Positions 30,993 to 39,508 of a DNA stretch of 48,193 nucleotides are shown piece by piece. Source of the stretch: an uncultured Porphyromonadaceae bacterium (GTDB taxonomy: Bacteria > Bacteroidota > Bacteroidia > Bacteroidales > Muribaculaceae); contig CANRVB010000020.1 of assembly GCA_947643165.1 (NCBI GenBank), positions 1 to 48,193 on the forward strand. The letters run 5' to 3'. Under the pieces are notes generated by a model, which was not told where the DNA came from, made no database searches, and was given only the letters and a program-made list of their open reading frames with translations. A program made the translations under genes and the position numbers. Position 1 is the stretch's first letter, and every line of letters starts with the position of its first letter.

Positions 30993-32418
30993 ACTAACAT
31001 ATCCCCGAAGGCTTTTTCTGTGGCTTCTGGGCTACTCTTTGCTCCTTGTCGGATGCTTCATCGGGTTCCAGTATCACCGCGAGAAAGCATTCAAGGCTGA
31101 GGAACTGAACGCGCAGCTCCAGCTCATCAACACACACATTCTTAACGATATAGCGGAAGGCCGGGAACTGACCAGCTCACTGCATGCAGAGCCTCACCGG
31201 TTCGATGATCTGCGCGTGAGCGTGATAGACGGTAGCGGGCGTATACTCTACGACAACAGTCTGGATTCACTACCCCATGCCAACCATCTGTCACGCAGAG
31301 AGATATCAGATGCACGGACTATAGGCTCAGGATATACAGTACGCCGCCATAGCGAAAGCACAGGAAACACATACTTCTATTCAGCCACACTCGGCGATAA
31401 TGATGTGATAGTACGCACAGCTGTTCCATATTCCGTATCGCTCGTCGAATTGCTGAGAGCCGACTACGGTTTTCTATGGGTGATGGGCGGCATTACATTG
31501 ATAATGTGTGTACTCGGATTCTTCGCCACGCGCCGCGTCGGACTGCATATAATGCGGTTGAACCGTTTTGCCGAAAAAGCCGAACGCGGAGAACGCATAT
31601 ACGATACGGCTCCGTTTCCCAAAGATGAACTCGGCTCAATATCCAACCATATCGTACGCCTATATTCCGATCTGCAAGGTGCAATAGCCGACCGCGACCG
31701 GGAACATCGCGCAGCACTCCACGCACAGCAGGAAAAAGAACGTATCAAGAAGCAACTTACCAACAATATCAACCATGAGCTGAAAACACCCGTAGCATCC
31801 ATACAAGTATGTCTGGAGACCCTGTTGGCCCATAAGAACATGTCGGAAGACAAACGACACGAATTCCTGTCCCGCTGTCTCGACAATACCGAACGCCTCA
31901 GGCAGCTTCTCGGCGATGTCGCTCTGATAACACGTATGGACGACGCACCGCAATCCATCACAAAGGAACCTGTCGACCTTACTGAAATAATCGCCGAAGT
32001 CGTGGAAGAGTGCGATCCTATGGCTGCGGCAAAGGACATGGTTATAGACGACAATATACACGCGCCACTGATGATCAACGGAAACCGATCGTTGCTGACC
32101 TCTGTATTCCGCAATCTAATTGACAACGCAATAGCCTACAGCGGTGCGAACAGAATCAGACTTGATGTCGTTTCAACATATAAAGACAAGATCATCCTGT
32201 CGGTTGCCGATAACGGCAGCGGTATACCGCCGCAGCATCTCTCGCGCATCTTCGAACGATTCTACCGCATCGACAAAGGTCGTTCGCGTCAAGCCGGTGG
32301 AACCGGCCTCGGACTCTCAATCGTAAAAAATGCAGTTATGATGCACGGAGGTTCTATTGTTGCCCGCAATCTGCCCGGAGGAGGACTGTCATTTACAATT
32401 ACTTTATCAAAGGAATAG
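30976..32418 (+). CDS. Membrane sensor histidine kinase
   Basis: 480 residues. Membrane spans at about 12-32 and 165-184 bracket an extracytoplasmic sensor region of about 130 residues with a PAS-like VSVIDGSGRILYDN. Then come a HAMP-like linker, the dimerisation box with phosphoacceptor H267 in NHELKTP, the N box NLIDNAI, G1 DNGSGIP, the F box and G2 GTGLGLS. The start lies inside the regulator gene (17-bp overlap), so the pair is translationally coupled. The ligand may be phosphate limitation or envelope stress; the sequence alone does not decide. Confidence 0.94.
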   Translation: MASWNRLTYPRRLFLWLLGYSLLLVGCFIGFQYHREKAFKAEELNAQLQLINTHILNDIAEGRELTSSLHAEPHRFDDLRVSVIDGSGRILYDNSLDSLPHANHLSRREISDARTIGSGYTVRRHSESTGNTYFYSATLGDNDVIVRTAVPYSVSLVELLRADYGFLWVMGGITLIMCVLGFFATRRVGLHIMRLNRFAEKAERGERIYDTAPFPKDELGSISNHIVRLYSDLQGAIADRDREHRAALHAQQEKERIKKQLTNNINHELKTPVASIQVCLETLLAHKNMSEDKRHEFLSRCLDNTERLRQLLGDVALITRMDDAPQSITKEPVDLTEIIAEVVEECDPMAAAKDMVIDDNIHAPLMINGNRSLLTSVFRNLIDNAIAYSGANRIRLDVVSTYKDKIILSVADNGSGIPPQHLSRIFERFYRIDKGRSRQAGGTGLGLSIVKNAVMMHGGSIVARNLPGGGLSFTITLSKE

Positions 32419-32420
32419 AC

Positions 32421-32882
32421 ATGAAAGAGAAACTGGCAATAGCATTGGTTGCCCACGACCACCGGAAAGCAGACATGGTCGACTGGGCAAAATTCAACGC
32501 CGCATACCTCTCAAAGCACAAGCTGATATGTACCGGCACCACCGGTAGCCTCATCAAGGCCGCGTTCGACGAGGCCGGTATCGACGCCGAGATAGTATGC
32601 ATGAATTCCGGACCTATGGGCGGTGATGCGGAAATAGCAGCAATGGTGGTGCGCAACGAGATAGATCTCGCCGTCTTTCTGATAGATGATCTGAATCCAC
32701 AACCACACGAGGCTGATATACAGATGCTTCTGCGCCAATGCCGGCTACACAACGTACCTATTGCGTGCAACCGCATCAGTGCCGATCTGATAATCTCAAG
32801 CACTCTATGGTCCGATCCCGATTATAAACCCATGGAACAAAGCTACATACGCTTTGACCGATGCAACCCTGACAAGCAATAG
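32421..32882 (+). CDS. mgsA: Methylglyoxal synthase
   Basis: 153 residues, the family length. The active-site elements are all visible: VAHDHRKADM (His and Lys), CTGTTGSLI (phosphate binding), and SGPMGGDAEI with the catalytic Asp, plus IPIACNR-like NVPIACNRISADL. The enzyme converts dihydroxyacetone phosphate to methylglyoxal and free phosphate in the cytoplasm, and the family is inhibited by phosphate. It begins only 2 bp after the histidine kinase stop, so it is co-transcribed with a two-component system beside a phosphate transporter, which suggests a phosphate-release role under limitation. Confidence 0.95.
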   Translation: MKEKLAIALVAHDHRKADMVDWAKFNAAYLSKHKLICTGTTGSLIKAAFDEAGIDAEIVCMNSGPMGGDAEIAAMVVRNEIDLAVFLIDDLNPQPHEADIQMLLRQCRLHNVPIACNRISADLIISSTLWSDPDYKPMEQSYIRFDRCNPDKQ

Positions 32883-32895
32883 ACACTAAAAAGAG

Positions 32896-32923
32896 GGCGC
32901 CGTGTCACACATGACACGGCGCC
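32896..32923. terminator. Bidirectional terminator between mgsA and the CMD-cupin gene
   Basis: GGCGCCGTGTCA (32896-32907) and TGACACGGCGCC (32912-32923) form a perfect 12-bp stem with a 4-nt loop. A run of A at 32888-32892 gives a U-tract for the minus-strand gene. It lies between convergent stops at 32882 and 32943. Confidence 0.85.
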
Positions 32924-32942
32924 TCATCATACTGATATACTG

Positions 32943-33764
32943 TCATTTAGACAACTTATCATATTCTTCATCGGTCACAGGCTCCAGCCACACATTTTCA
33001 GTATTCTCACCAGCCACCTCAAACGCCAGATGGGCGAACCAGCTGTCGGCTGCCGCACCGTGCCAATGCTTCACGTTGGCCGGTATATGTATCACCGTCC
33101 CCGGCAGAATCTTCTGAGCCGGTTTACCTTCCTCCTGATACCATCCGCGGCCGGCAACGCCAACCAACATCTGACCTCCACCCTCTGTGGCCTTGTGTAT
33201 ATGCCAATTATTGCGGCAACGTGGTTCGAATGTCACGTTGGCAACAGGGACCTGTGAATCGGAGATACGTGCCAGATAGCTGTTGCCGGTAAAATAGCGG
33301 GCATAGGCTGTATTTGGTTCTCCGACCGGAAAAATCATCTCCTGTTCAAACCTCAGGCGTTCATCGTCGGCTGCCGTCGTGTCGCGCCATACCTCCTTGG
33401 CCTGACGGAATGCGCCCCACGCCTTGGGCCAACCCGCATAGAAAGCGACCTGAGTGAGGATCTCCGCAATTTCTGTGCGTGTCACCCCGTTTTTCTTAGC
33501 TTCCTGAAGATGATAGGTAAGCGATGAATCTATAATGCCACTGCTTACAAGTGCCGTGACAGTGACGATGCTGCGGTCGCGCAATGGGAGCTTGTCGGTT
33601 CTGCTCCAAACCTCACCGAACAATACATCATCATTCAGAGCGGCAAATTCAGGCGCGAAATCACCAAGCGCGTCACGGCCGGCTGTCTGTTTCACTACTG
33701 TTTGCGATTGAGCCATAATTGCAGTAAATAGAATTAACAATACTAATATATACTTCTTATCCAT
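32943..33764 (-). CDS. Secreted carboxymuconolactone-decarboxylase-like / cupin fusion protein
   Basis: 273 residues from the ATG at 33764; an ATG 12 bp upstream lies too close to the -7 box to be preferred. A signal peptide (MDKKYILVLLILFTAIMAQSQ) precedes a CMD/AhpD-like helical domain at about 25-120 (DRSIVTVTALVSSGIIDSSL ... GVTRTEIAEILTQVAFYAGW) and a C-terminal cupin at about 150-255 (NNWHIHKATEGGGQMLVGVAG, PANVKHWHGA). The CMD part lacks an obvious CxxC. Fusions of this type are common in Bacteroidales; reaction unknown. Single gene with its own promoter and terminator. Confidence 0.87.
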   Translation of the reverse strand: MDKKYILVLLILFTAIMAQSQTVVKQTAGRDALGDFAPEFAALNDDVLFGEVWSRTDKLPLRDRSIVTVTALVSSGIIDSSLTYHLQEAKKNGVTRTEIAEILTQVAFYAGWPKAWGAFRQAKEVWRDTTAADDERLRFEQEMIFPVGEPNTAYARYFTGNSYLARISDSQVPVANVTFEPRCRNNWHIHKATEGGGQMLVGVAGRGWYQEEGKPAQKILPGTVIHIPANVKHWHGAAADSWFAHLAFEVAGENTENVWLEPVTDEEYDKLSK

Positions 33765-33787
33765 GTTGAAAGACATTTTTGTCGATG

Positions 33788-33795
33788 CAAAAATA
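33788..33795 (-). promoter_or_regulatory. -7 promoter box of the CMD-cupin gene
   Basis: On the minus strand this reads TATTTTTG, matching the consensus, 23 nt before the ATG at 33764. Confidence 0.6.
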
Positions 33796-33847
33796 CATCG
33801 ATGCTTTCTACATGGCCATATACATTTTCACGTATTTCTTACCAATT

Positions 33848-34714
33848 CTAACGATCGGCTATCCTTTTACGCATGGCATACTGCGACAAGCCCGCCTCAA
33901 AGTTCACCGACCGTAAAAAACCATCCATCGACAGACATCGAGCATCAACATTAAGCACTTTCACGGATGCCGTAGCCGAAGCCTTGACCGCCTCCGACAA
34001 CAGCGCCGTAGCCACACCTTTCCGGCGATAAGGCCTGTCAACCGCAATCTGGGTGATATCGCCCGTTTCCGGATCGCAGACACTGTAACCCACAGCCTTG
34101 TCATCAATGAATGCAGCCATGGCAATCAGTTCCGGCTGTGCCCGTCTGATCGACTCCAGACTGTTCTGCCACGATGGAACGAAATCGCAGAAACCGGACA
34201 TCCTGTCAAGATTCTCATAGCCTATATGCCTGATGGATATGTTATCCAGCTTCAGCGGCCTGTCAAACACCAACCGCCCTGCTTCCTGCCGATAACAACG
34301 GTAATCAGCCATTACCTCGAATCCGGCATTACGGTATAATGCTATCGCCGGGACATTATCTGTCAGCACCTCAAGTATATAATCCACAATCCCGGCCTGT
34401 CTCAGCACTGGCAATGATTCCTTGAACAAACGACCGGCAAGTCCACTGCCACGATACGACGGCAATGTTCCGGTGCCGCAGTCATAACATGACTCTTTCC
34501 CGTCATAAACTCCCCTGCCGTTCAGTATGAACGCCACTATCTCATCGCCATCAAAAGCGGCAAACGAAAGCGAACGGCAATAACCGCGCCGTGTCAACAT
34601 AGATTCTATCTGACGGCGTCCGAAACTCACGGCATAATCACAAAAAGCTTTCTGAAAAGCATCAATGACTTTGGCGACAGGTATATCTGTCAATCTCTTG
34701 ATCTCTATATCCAT
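33848..34714 (-). CDS. Tandem GNAT-family acetyltransferase
   Basis: 288 residues from the ATG at 34714; an upstream in-frame ATG falls before the transcript start predicted from the -7 box. Two GNAT folds are seen: the first with TLPSYRGSGLAGRLFKE and ALYRNAGFEVMADY, the second with ITQIAVDRPYRRKGVATALL. The CoA-binding R/Q-x-x-G-x-G/A loop is present in both. The substrate (amine, amino acid or protein) cannot be told. It stands alone with its own promoter, between the CMD-cupin gene and a divergent drug exporter. Confidence 0.9.
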   Translation of the reverse strand: MDIEIKRLTDIPVAKVIDAFQKAFCDYAVSFGRRQIESMLTRRGYCRSLSFAAFDGDEIVAFILNGRGVYDGKESCYDCGTGTLPSYRGSGLAGRLFKESLPVLRQAGIVDYILEVLTDNVPAIALYRNAGFEVMADYRCYRQEAGRLVFDRPLKLDNISIRHIGYENLDRMSGFCDFVPSWQNSLESIRRAQPELIAMAAFIDDKAVGYSVCDPETGDITQIAVDRPYRRKGVATALLSEAVKASATASVKVLNVDARCLSMDGFLRSVNFEAGLSQYAMRKRIADR

Positions 34715-34733
34715 ATTCAATATTACCTTATGG

Positions 34734-34741
34734 CAAAGATA
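34734..34741 (-). promoter_or_regulatory. -7 promoter box of the tandem GNAT gene
   Basis: On the minus strand this reads TATCTTTG, 19 nt before the ATG at 34714. Confidence 0.55.
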
Positions 34742-34825
34742 CAACATTCATCCGAGATCCCGACATTTTACCATCAGTGACCCATTCTTCACCTTTTTTA
34801 TAACTTTCAGACATGAATAAATTGG

Positions 34826-34833
34826 TAATTTTG
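34826..34833 (+). promoter_or_regulatory. -7 promoter box of the Bcr/CflA exporter gene
   Basis: TAATTTTG matches the consensus, 15 nt upstream of the ATG at 34849. It is embedded in AAATTGGTAATTTTG, which resembles a single half-site of the TGGTA operators at 6308 and 25421, but the second half at 21 bp is missing. Confidence 0.6.
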
Positions 34834-34848
34834 CACAAAATTTGATCA

Positions 34849-36021
34849 ATGTCACAGTTCAGCAAAAAGTATTATTTCTTCCTGATCCTCTTCCTCGGAA
34901 TGTTGTCGGCCTTCGGTCCCTTTGTCACCGATATGTACCTTCCGACTCTCCCATCAATGGCCGAAGTGTTCAACACCACTCCGTCGCTTGTCCAGATGGG
35001 ACTGGCAACAAGTATGCTCGGACTCGCCATAGGACAGATCTTTTTCGGTCCGCTAAGCGACAAATACGGCCGTAAGTCTGTACTTATATCCGCAATGATC
35101 CTCTTCTCAGTCTCAACTATAGCCGCCATATTCTCACCGACCATCGAATTCTTCAATTTCTGCCGGTTCCTTCAAGGCCTGGGTGGATCGGGAGGCATAG
35201 TGTTGTCGCGGTCTGTCGCCACCGACTGCTACTCAGGACGCGAACTTGCCAAGACCCTCGCCATCATAGGTGCTGTCAACGGTATCGCCCCTGTCACTGC
35301 ACCTGTCATAGGTGGTCTTGTTTCGGAGGCTGTAGGCTGGAAAGGCATATTCTGGATCCTGTTCGGTATCGGTGCCGTTATCCTTGCCATGTGTCTCATA
35401 TTCCGTGAATCACATACCCGCGACCGGCGTTATACCGGATCCGTGGCAAGTCTGTTAAGCCGCTTTCCCGATATATTCCGGCTCCGCTACTACGTCATCT
35501 ACACACTGCTCTACGCATTCACCTGCGGCGTCTTGTTCTCATATATCTCATCGGCCTCATTTATCGTGCAAAATCATTTCGGCTTCTCCGAACTGCAGTT
35601 TGCCCTTGTATTCGGCGTCAACGCCCTCGGTATTGGTATAGGCTCCGGTCTGTCGCTCAAATTCCGCAGGATGAAAAACGCAGCCCTATTCGGTGCTTCA
35701 GGCATAGTTGTCTCCACCCTCCTCCAGTTCCTGTCCTACCTGTTTATGCCGTCATTCCTGCCATACGAGATATTCACATTCTCTATGCTCGTGAGCATAG
35801 GCTTCATCCTGACCTCCGCCACCACAATGGCTATGGACGAAGGTCGCAGTATGGTTGGAACAGCATCGGCCATTTTCGGCGCCTCAGGCTTCCTGTTTGG
35901 CGGCATTGTATCGCCACTTGTCGGCCTCGGCAATATAATGTCGACCACCCTCATCCTGCTCGGCATCTGCTCCACATGCGGACTTATTTTCGCCACAATA
36001 GCCTTCCGCCGCCATCAATAA
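34849..36021 (+). CDS. Bcr/CflA-family multidrug MFS exporter
   Basis: 390 residues with twelve hydrophobic segments. FGPFVTDMYLPTLPSMAEVF in the first helix region is diagnostic of the Bcr/CflA (DHA1) group, motif A follows as GPLSDKYGRKS, and motif C-like glycines occur in NGIAPVTAPVIGG. Members are proton-driven exporters of drugs such as bicyclomycin or chloramphenicol, or of dipeptides. Single gene with its own promoter and a strong hairpin behind it. Substrate not predictable. Confidence 0.95.
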   Translation: MSQFSKKYYFFLILFLGMLSAFGPFVTDMYLPTLPSMAEVFNTTPSLVQMGLATSMLGLAIGQIFFGPLSDKYGRKSVLISAMILFSVSTIAAIFSPTIEFFNFCRFLQGLGGSGGIVLSRSVATDCYSGRELAKTLAIIGAVNGIAPVTAPVIGGLVSEAVGWKGIFWILFGIGAVILAMCLIFRESHTRDRRYTGSVASLLSRFPDIFRLRYYVIYTLLYAFTCGVLFSYISSASFIVQNHFGFSELQFALVFGVNALGIGIGSGLSLKFRRMKNAALFGASGIVVSTLLQFLSYLFMPSFLPYEIFTFSMLVSIGFILTSATTMAMDEGRSMVGTASAIFGASGFLFGGIVSPLVGLGNIMSTTLILLGICSTCGLIFATIAFRRHQ

Positions 36022-36039
36022 CTCTTGTATATACACTAA

Positions 36040-36085
36040 AAACGCAGCACCACGCCGGAATTTATTCCTTCGTGGTGCTGCGTTT
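36040..36085. terminator. Bidirectional terminator between the MFS and sulfatase genes
   Basis: Perfect 15-bp arms (36040-36054 and 36071-36085, containing CGCAGCACCACG and its complement) flank a 16-nt loop that itself can pair GGAA with TTCC. Convergent genes end at 36021 and 36115. A-rich and T-rich flanks provide tracts on both strands. Confidence 0.85.
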
Positions 36086-36114
36086 CAGTATATGACTGTC
36101 GCAGGTATGATACC

Positions 36115-37683
36115 TTACATCGTCAGGCCCTGCGATGAAAGTATTTCCTGCATTCGTTCTGACGAGGCATCAGTATCACCGGTTTCCTTACGGAGTTTCA
36201 TCATCTCCTTCTTCATGTTGTTTATAATTGCCTCATAAGCCTTATCACCATATAGGTTATGGTCTTCCTTGGGATCCGTCATAAGATCATAAAACTCCCA
36301 CGCCGGTTCTGTTGATGAAGCATCCGAGCCGGTCATTGTCAGCGGATCACCATATAAGAACATCAGTTTATACCGGTCAGTGCGTACTCCTATATGGGCC
36401 GGACGTATGTCATGGTGCGTCCAATAACGGTAATATATGCTCTTACGCCAGTCCTTGGGGGTATCACCTTTCAGATTGGCGCGGAAACTGCGCCCCTGCG
36501 AACCCTCCGGCGGCTCTACACCGGCAAAATCGGCTATCGTGGCTGCAAAATCAACATTAAGAATCAAGTCGGGATTCCTCTCCCCGGCCGGAATTTCACC
36601 CGGATAACGTATAACAAAGGGCATTCTGGCCGCCTCCTCATAAAACATACGCTTATCAAAGAATCCGTGCTCACCGAGAAAATAACCCTGGTCGGCTACA
36701 TATACCACAATTGTATTCTCGCTCAAATTCATCTCATCCAACGCATCAAGCAAACGGCCTATGTTGTCGTCAACTGTCGCAGCACAACGCAGATAATCGC
36801 GTATCAGTTTCTGGTATATAGCCTTACGGGCGGCAATAGGCGACATACCTTCGATAGAGAACGGCAATTCCGGGTAGCGGCACCACCATTTGTCTGGATC
36901 TGCCGAGGCTACAGCCCAACGGCGGGCCATCTCTTCCAAAGGCTGACCTCTGAATTTACGTCCATTCGATTCCGGACCCTTGTCCATCATGTTAGCAGGC
37001 TCGGGAAACACAACTCCATCATACAGATGGCGCATGCGTTCAGGAAAGTCGTATGGTTCATGTGTCGCCTTGAAGTGACAACACATCATGAACGGAGCAT
37101 CATTGTCCTTGTGTTCCTTTATCCAGGCAATGGTCTTGTCTGTTACCAGATCTGTTGAGAAACCGTGAACCCGCATCCCATAATTTATGTTGCCGGGCCA
37201 CGGACGGTCACTGTCCTGAAATGTAGGATCGCGATATTCACCTTGGTCATGGAAAACAGAGTAATAGTCAAAGCCTTGCGGCTGTGAGCCCAGATGCCAT
37301 TTACCTACTATAGCTGTCTGATAACCTGCATTGTGCAGTGTCTTTGCAATTGTAGGCAACGACGTGTCGAGTGTATCGGAAAGGGTGTAAACCCCGTTGT
37401 TGTGGGCATACCTGCCTGTCAGTATGCAAGCTCGGCTGGGAGTTGAAAGCGAATTAGTAGCGAAACAGTTGTCAAGTGTCACACCCTCAGCTGCCAGTCG
37501 ACGGATATTGTCGGTTTTGGCATAATCGGCCAAATGTCCACCATATATACCCCATGTTTGCGACGTATGGTCATCGCTGAGTATAAAGAGAATGTTCGGT
37601 CTGTCATTATGATGTTTTTTAGCAAAAACAGCCATATTTGAAATACCGGCTGCCAACATCATACAAGCAACTTTTATATTCAC
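36115..37683 (-). CDS. Secreted Ser-type sulfatase (family S1)
   Basis: 522 residues. The start is a GTG at 37683; an ATG at residue 8 (37662) is an alternative, and either gives a signal peptide. RPNILFILSDDHTSQTWG supplies the calcium-binding Asp pair, SLSTPSRACILTGR carries the active-site Ser-x-Pro-Ser-Arg, to be converted to formylglycine by an anaerobic maturase, and GKWHLG, THEPYD and DQGYFLGEHG complete the core. Such enzymes desulfate host or algal glycans in the periplasm. Resemblance is to N-acetylglucosamine-6-sulfatase-like members, but the subfamily is uncertain. No maturase or glycan-utilisation cluster is adjacent. Confidence 0.92.
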   Translation of the reverse strand: MNIKVACMMLAAGISNMAVFAKKHHNDRPNILFILSDDHTSQTWGIYGGHLADYAKTDNIRRLAAEGVTLDNCFATNSLSTPSRACILTGRYAHNNGVYTLSDTLDTSLPTIAKTLHNAGYQTAIVGKWHLGSQPQGFDYYSVFHDQGEYRDPTFQDSDRPWPGNINYGMRVHGFSTDLVTDKTIAWIKEHKDNDAPFMMCCHFKATHEPYDFPERMRHLYDGVVFPEPANMMDKGPESNGRKFRGQPLEEMARRWAVASADPDKWWCRYPELPFSIEGMSPIAARKAIYQKLIRDYLRCAATVDDNIGRLLDALDEMNLSENTIVVYVADQGYFLGEHGFFDKRMFYEEAARMPFVIRYPGEIPAGERNPDLILNVDFAATIADFAGVEPPEGSQGRSFRANLKGDTPKDWRKSIYYRYWTHHDIRPAHIGVRTDRYKLMFLYGDPLTMTGSDASSTEPAWEFYDLMTDPKEDHNLYGDKAYEAIINNMKKEMMKLRKETGDTDASSERMQEILSSQGLTM

Positions 37684-37722
37684 GGCTAAGCAATAAAATT
37701 TTTATGTGATTTTTACAAAGGC

Positions 37723-37730
37723 CAAAATTA
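37723..37730 (-). promoter_or_regulatory. -7 promoter box of the sulfatase gene
   Basis: On the minus strand this reads TAATTTTG, 39 nt before the GTG at 37683. Confidence 0.5.
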
Positions 37731-37824
37731 ACACTTAATTTTTACCAACGCAACAGAGTGTGATCTACAGACATACAAATTATCCGACTCTTCTGCCTAT
37801 TATCTTTATTCAAAGCGAAATCAA

Positions 37825-37854
37825 GAGCGTGCCAGGCTGTTGCCCGGCACGCTC
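37825..37854 (-). terminator. Terminator of the hmu operon
   Basis: GAGCGTGCC (37825-37833) and GGCACGCTC (37846-37854) pair perfectly, with two extra inner G-C pairs possible. It lies 31 bp beyond the hmuV stop. Confidence 0.75.
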
Positions 37855-37884
37855 ACATACATCACATATCAATATACACTAACA

Positions 37885-38211
37885 TTACTCTGGAACATAT
37901 ATTATGTCACCGTTCTCAAGTTCGTAGGCGGTGCCTACGCGCTTGCCTTTGTTGCCCGATGAATTATTGTCTTCCGATGGCGTGTAGCGGTTTATTTTCT
38001 CACCCTCCTTGGTTATAATCTCCATATTCTCCTTTCCGGGATTCTTAACCATCGTGAAGTCTTCCTGCGAGAACATCTCGGTCATGTTGTACCGGCTCAC
38101 AAGTGCAACCATCAGAGCTACGGCGAACACCATCGCCACATCAAACAGATTGCTGACAACGCTCATCGGATCGTTGTCCTCGCTGCGGTTGAGTAGTCTG
38201 CGCCTTCTCAT
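37885..38211 (-). CDS. hmuV: HmuV-like DUF2149 membrane protein
   Basis: 108 residues. One membrane span near the N-terminus (about 18-41, VVSNLFDVAMVFAVALMVAL) is followed by a hydrophilic periplasmic tail ending in GTAYELENGDIIYVPE. The layout is that of ExbD/TolR-like partners of a TolQ-type channel and matches DUF2149 proteins at the end of hmu operons. It overlaps the MotA/TolQ/ExbB gene by 4 bp. Its likely role is to help couple the proton gradient to the haem-handling complex. The symbol follows the P. gingivalis order hmuYRSTUV. Confidence 0.85.
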   Translation of the reverse strand: MRRRRLLNRSEDNDPMSVVSNLFDVAMVFAVALMVALVSRYNMTEMFSQEDFTMVKNPGKENMEIITKEGEKINRYTPSEDNNSSGNKGKRVGTAYELENGDIIYVPE

Positions 38212-38813
38212 TTCTGCTCACCTTTTGACTGTTTTATAACTTCTGCAAGATACTCGAGCATCGTTATGTTTTTTACAGCCCAACGCTCCTTTACCTGTTG
38301 CGTAAGAAAGCCGATAGCACTCACAACCAGACCTACCACGGTTGTGGCGAAGGCAACCTGCATGTTATAGGCCATAGAGGCGATATCACCGGTAGCGAGG
38401 CCGACAAGTGCTGGTCCCATAGGTATCAGGGTTCCCATAAGGCCGAGTATCGGGCCCATTTTGGTAAGCACTTTCGATGTAGCCACATCTTTGTCGGCAT
38501 CCATCTCATACTCCGCAAGCAGCAGCTCGATGCGGGCAGGATTGTTGCTGTCGGCAATTATCTTCTTGGCGTAGGCCATCACTACCGAATCAGTCTTATC
38601 GGGCAAAGATGATGCAAACTGTTCAAGATTATCTGGTGTAAGCTTGTTCATGCGGTCAAGAAATGCAGCGGTATGCTTTTTCATCTGCATGTATTGGCCG
38701 AAGAATGCCCCAATCAAAATGAGTGAACGGAGAAAGAAAAATATTAGCAACACAATTACCGGAACAAGCAGGCCGGTAGATATCCAGTAGAGGATATTTG
38801 AAATTACATTCAT
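38208..38813 (-). CDS. hmuU: HmuU-like MotA/TolQ/ExbB proton-channel protein
   Basis: 201 residues with three membrane spans (about 10-33, 113-138 and 150-172). The conserved MotA/TolQ/ExbB core MGPILGLMGTLIPMGPALVG and VAFATTVVGLVVSAIGFLTQ is clear. In hmu operons this subunit pairs with the DUF2149 protein to form a channel-type motor. It overlaps both neighbours by 4 bp. Energising HmuS or the receptor HmuR is the likely job, by analogy with ExbBD-TonB. Confidence 0.9.
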   Translation of the reverse strand: MNVISNILYWISTGLLVPVIVLLIFFFLRSLILIGAFFGQYMQMKKHTAAFLDRMNKLTPDNLEQFASSLPDKTDSVVMAYAKKIIADSNNPARIELLLAEYEMDADKDVATSKVLTKMGPILGLMGTLIPMGPALVGLATGDIASMAYNMQVAFATTVVGLVVSAIGFLTQQVKERWAVKNITMLEYLAEVIKQSKGEQK

Positions 38814-39508
38814 TGTATTCTGGTTATTTTTTTAGAATTATTACGTTTGTTCAATATCAGTCCGGCGCACGTTCCGGCGGCCAGAATCAGCAATATTCCG
38901 ATCAGAGAGTCCCACTCCACCGATCCGGTTCCCTTGACAGCCGTACGCCCGTTTACGGTCGCTATCACACCCAGTATGGCGGTGAGCGCATTGATCAGGA
39001 ACATCAGTTCAAGCCTCAGTTCCCGCTCCGGAAGCAGCCAATGTAAAGCGGCTGCCACCAATGGCACACATATCATGACTATACCGGCTGTGGTCCATGC
39101 CAAAGTGCCGAAATCAGCACCCGGGAATGCAAAGATTATCTCTACCAGCATGGCAAAAAGCACCGGGAATATCAACAGTCCCGGAAACCATTGAGTCACC
39201 ACAAGGATAACCTTCCCGACACGACTCATGGCCTCCCCCGATACATACTTCACCATCATGATGCAGAACGTTACCTGAAGGAACACATCGACGGTAAGTA
39301 TTACCGAAGTATCAAGCATCAGCTCAGGATTATTGAGCCAGTCTGTGATTTGAGTTTTCGACTGGCCGGAGGCATCTTCCCACGTCAGACCCACAAACAG
39401 AGCCGCCACGGCACACAATATAAGGCGCCCCGGAAGATTGTCAAAGGTCAGCTTCAACACGAAGTTGAAGCCAACCAGAAGCATTATTATTACAATTACT
39501 ATTTCCAT
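38810..39508 (-). CDS. hmuT: HmuT-like integral membrane protein
   Basis: 232 residues with about six hydrophobic segments and few charged residues apart from the C-terminal RNNSKKITRIQ. No catalytic motif is recognised. The assignment rests on its position between hmuS and the TolQ-like gene, which is the hmuT slot, and on the single-base overlap with the hmuS stop. It probably forms the membrane hub linking HmuS to the proton channel; its exact function is not established. Confidence 0.75.
   Translation of the reverse strand: MEIVIVIIMLLVGFNFVLKLTFDNLPGRLILCAVAALFVGLTWEDASGQSKTQITDWLNNPELMLDTSVILTVDVFLQVTFCIMMVKYVSGEAMSRVGKVILVVTQWFPGLLIFPVLFAMLVEIIFAFPGADFGTLAWTTAGIVMICVPLVAAALHWLLPERELRLELMFLINALTAILGVIATVNGRTAVKGTGSVEWDSLIGILLILAAGTCAGLILNKRNNSKKITRIQ

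Noticed and set aside
34823..34833. Third copy of the TGGTA operator before the MFS exporter
   Set aside because: Only one half-site is present; no TGGTA occurs 21 bp on either side, so it was not called as an operator.
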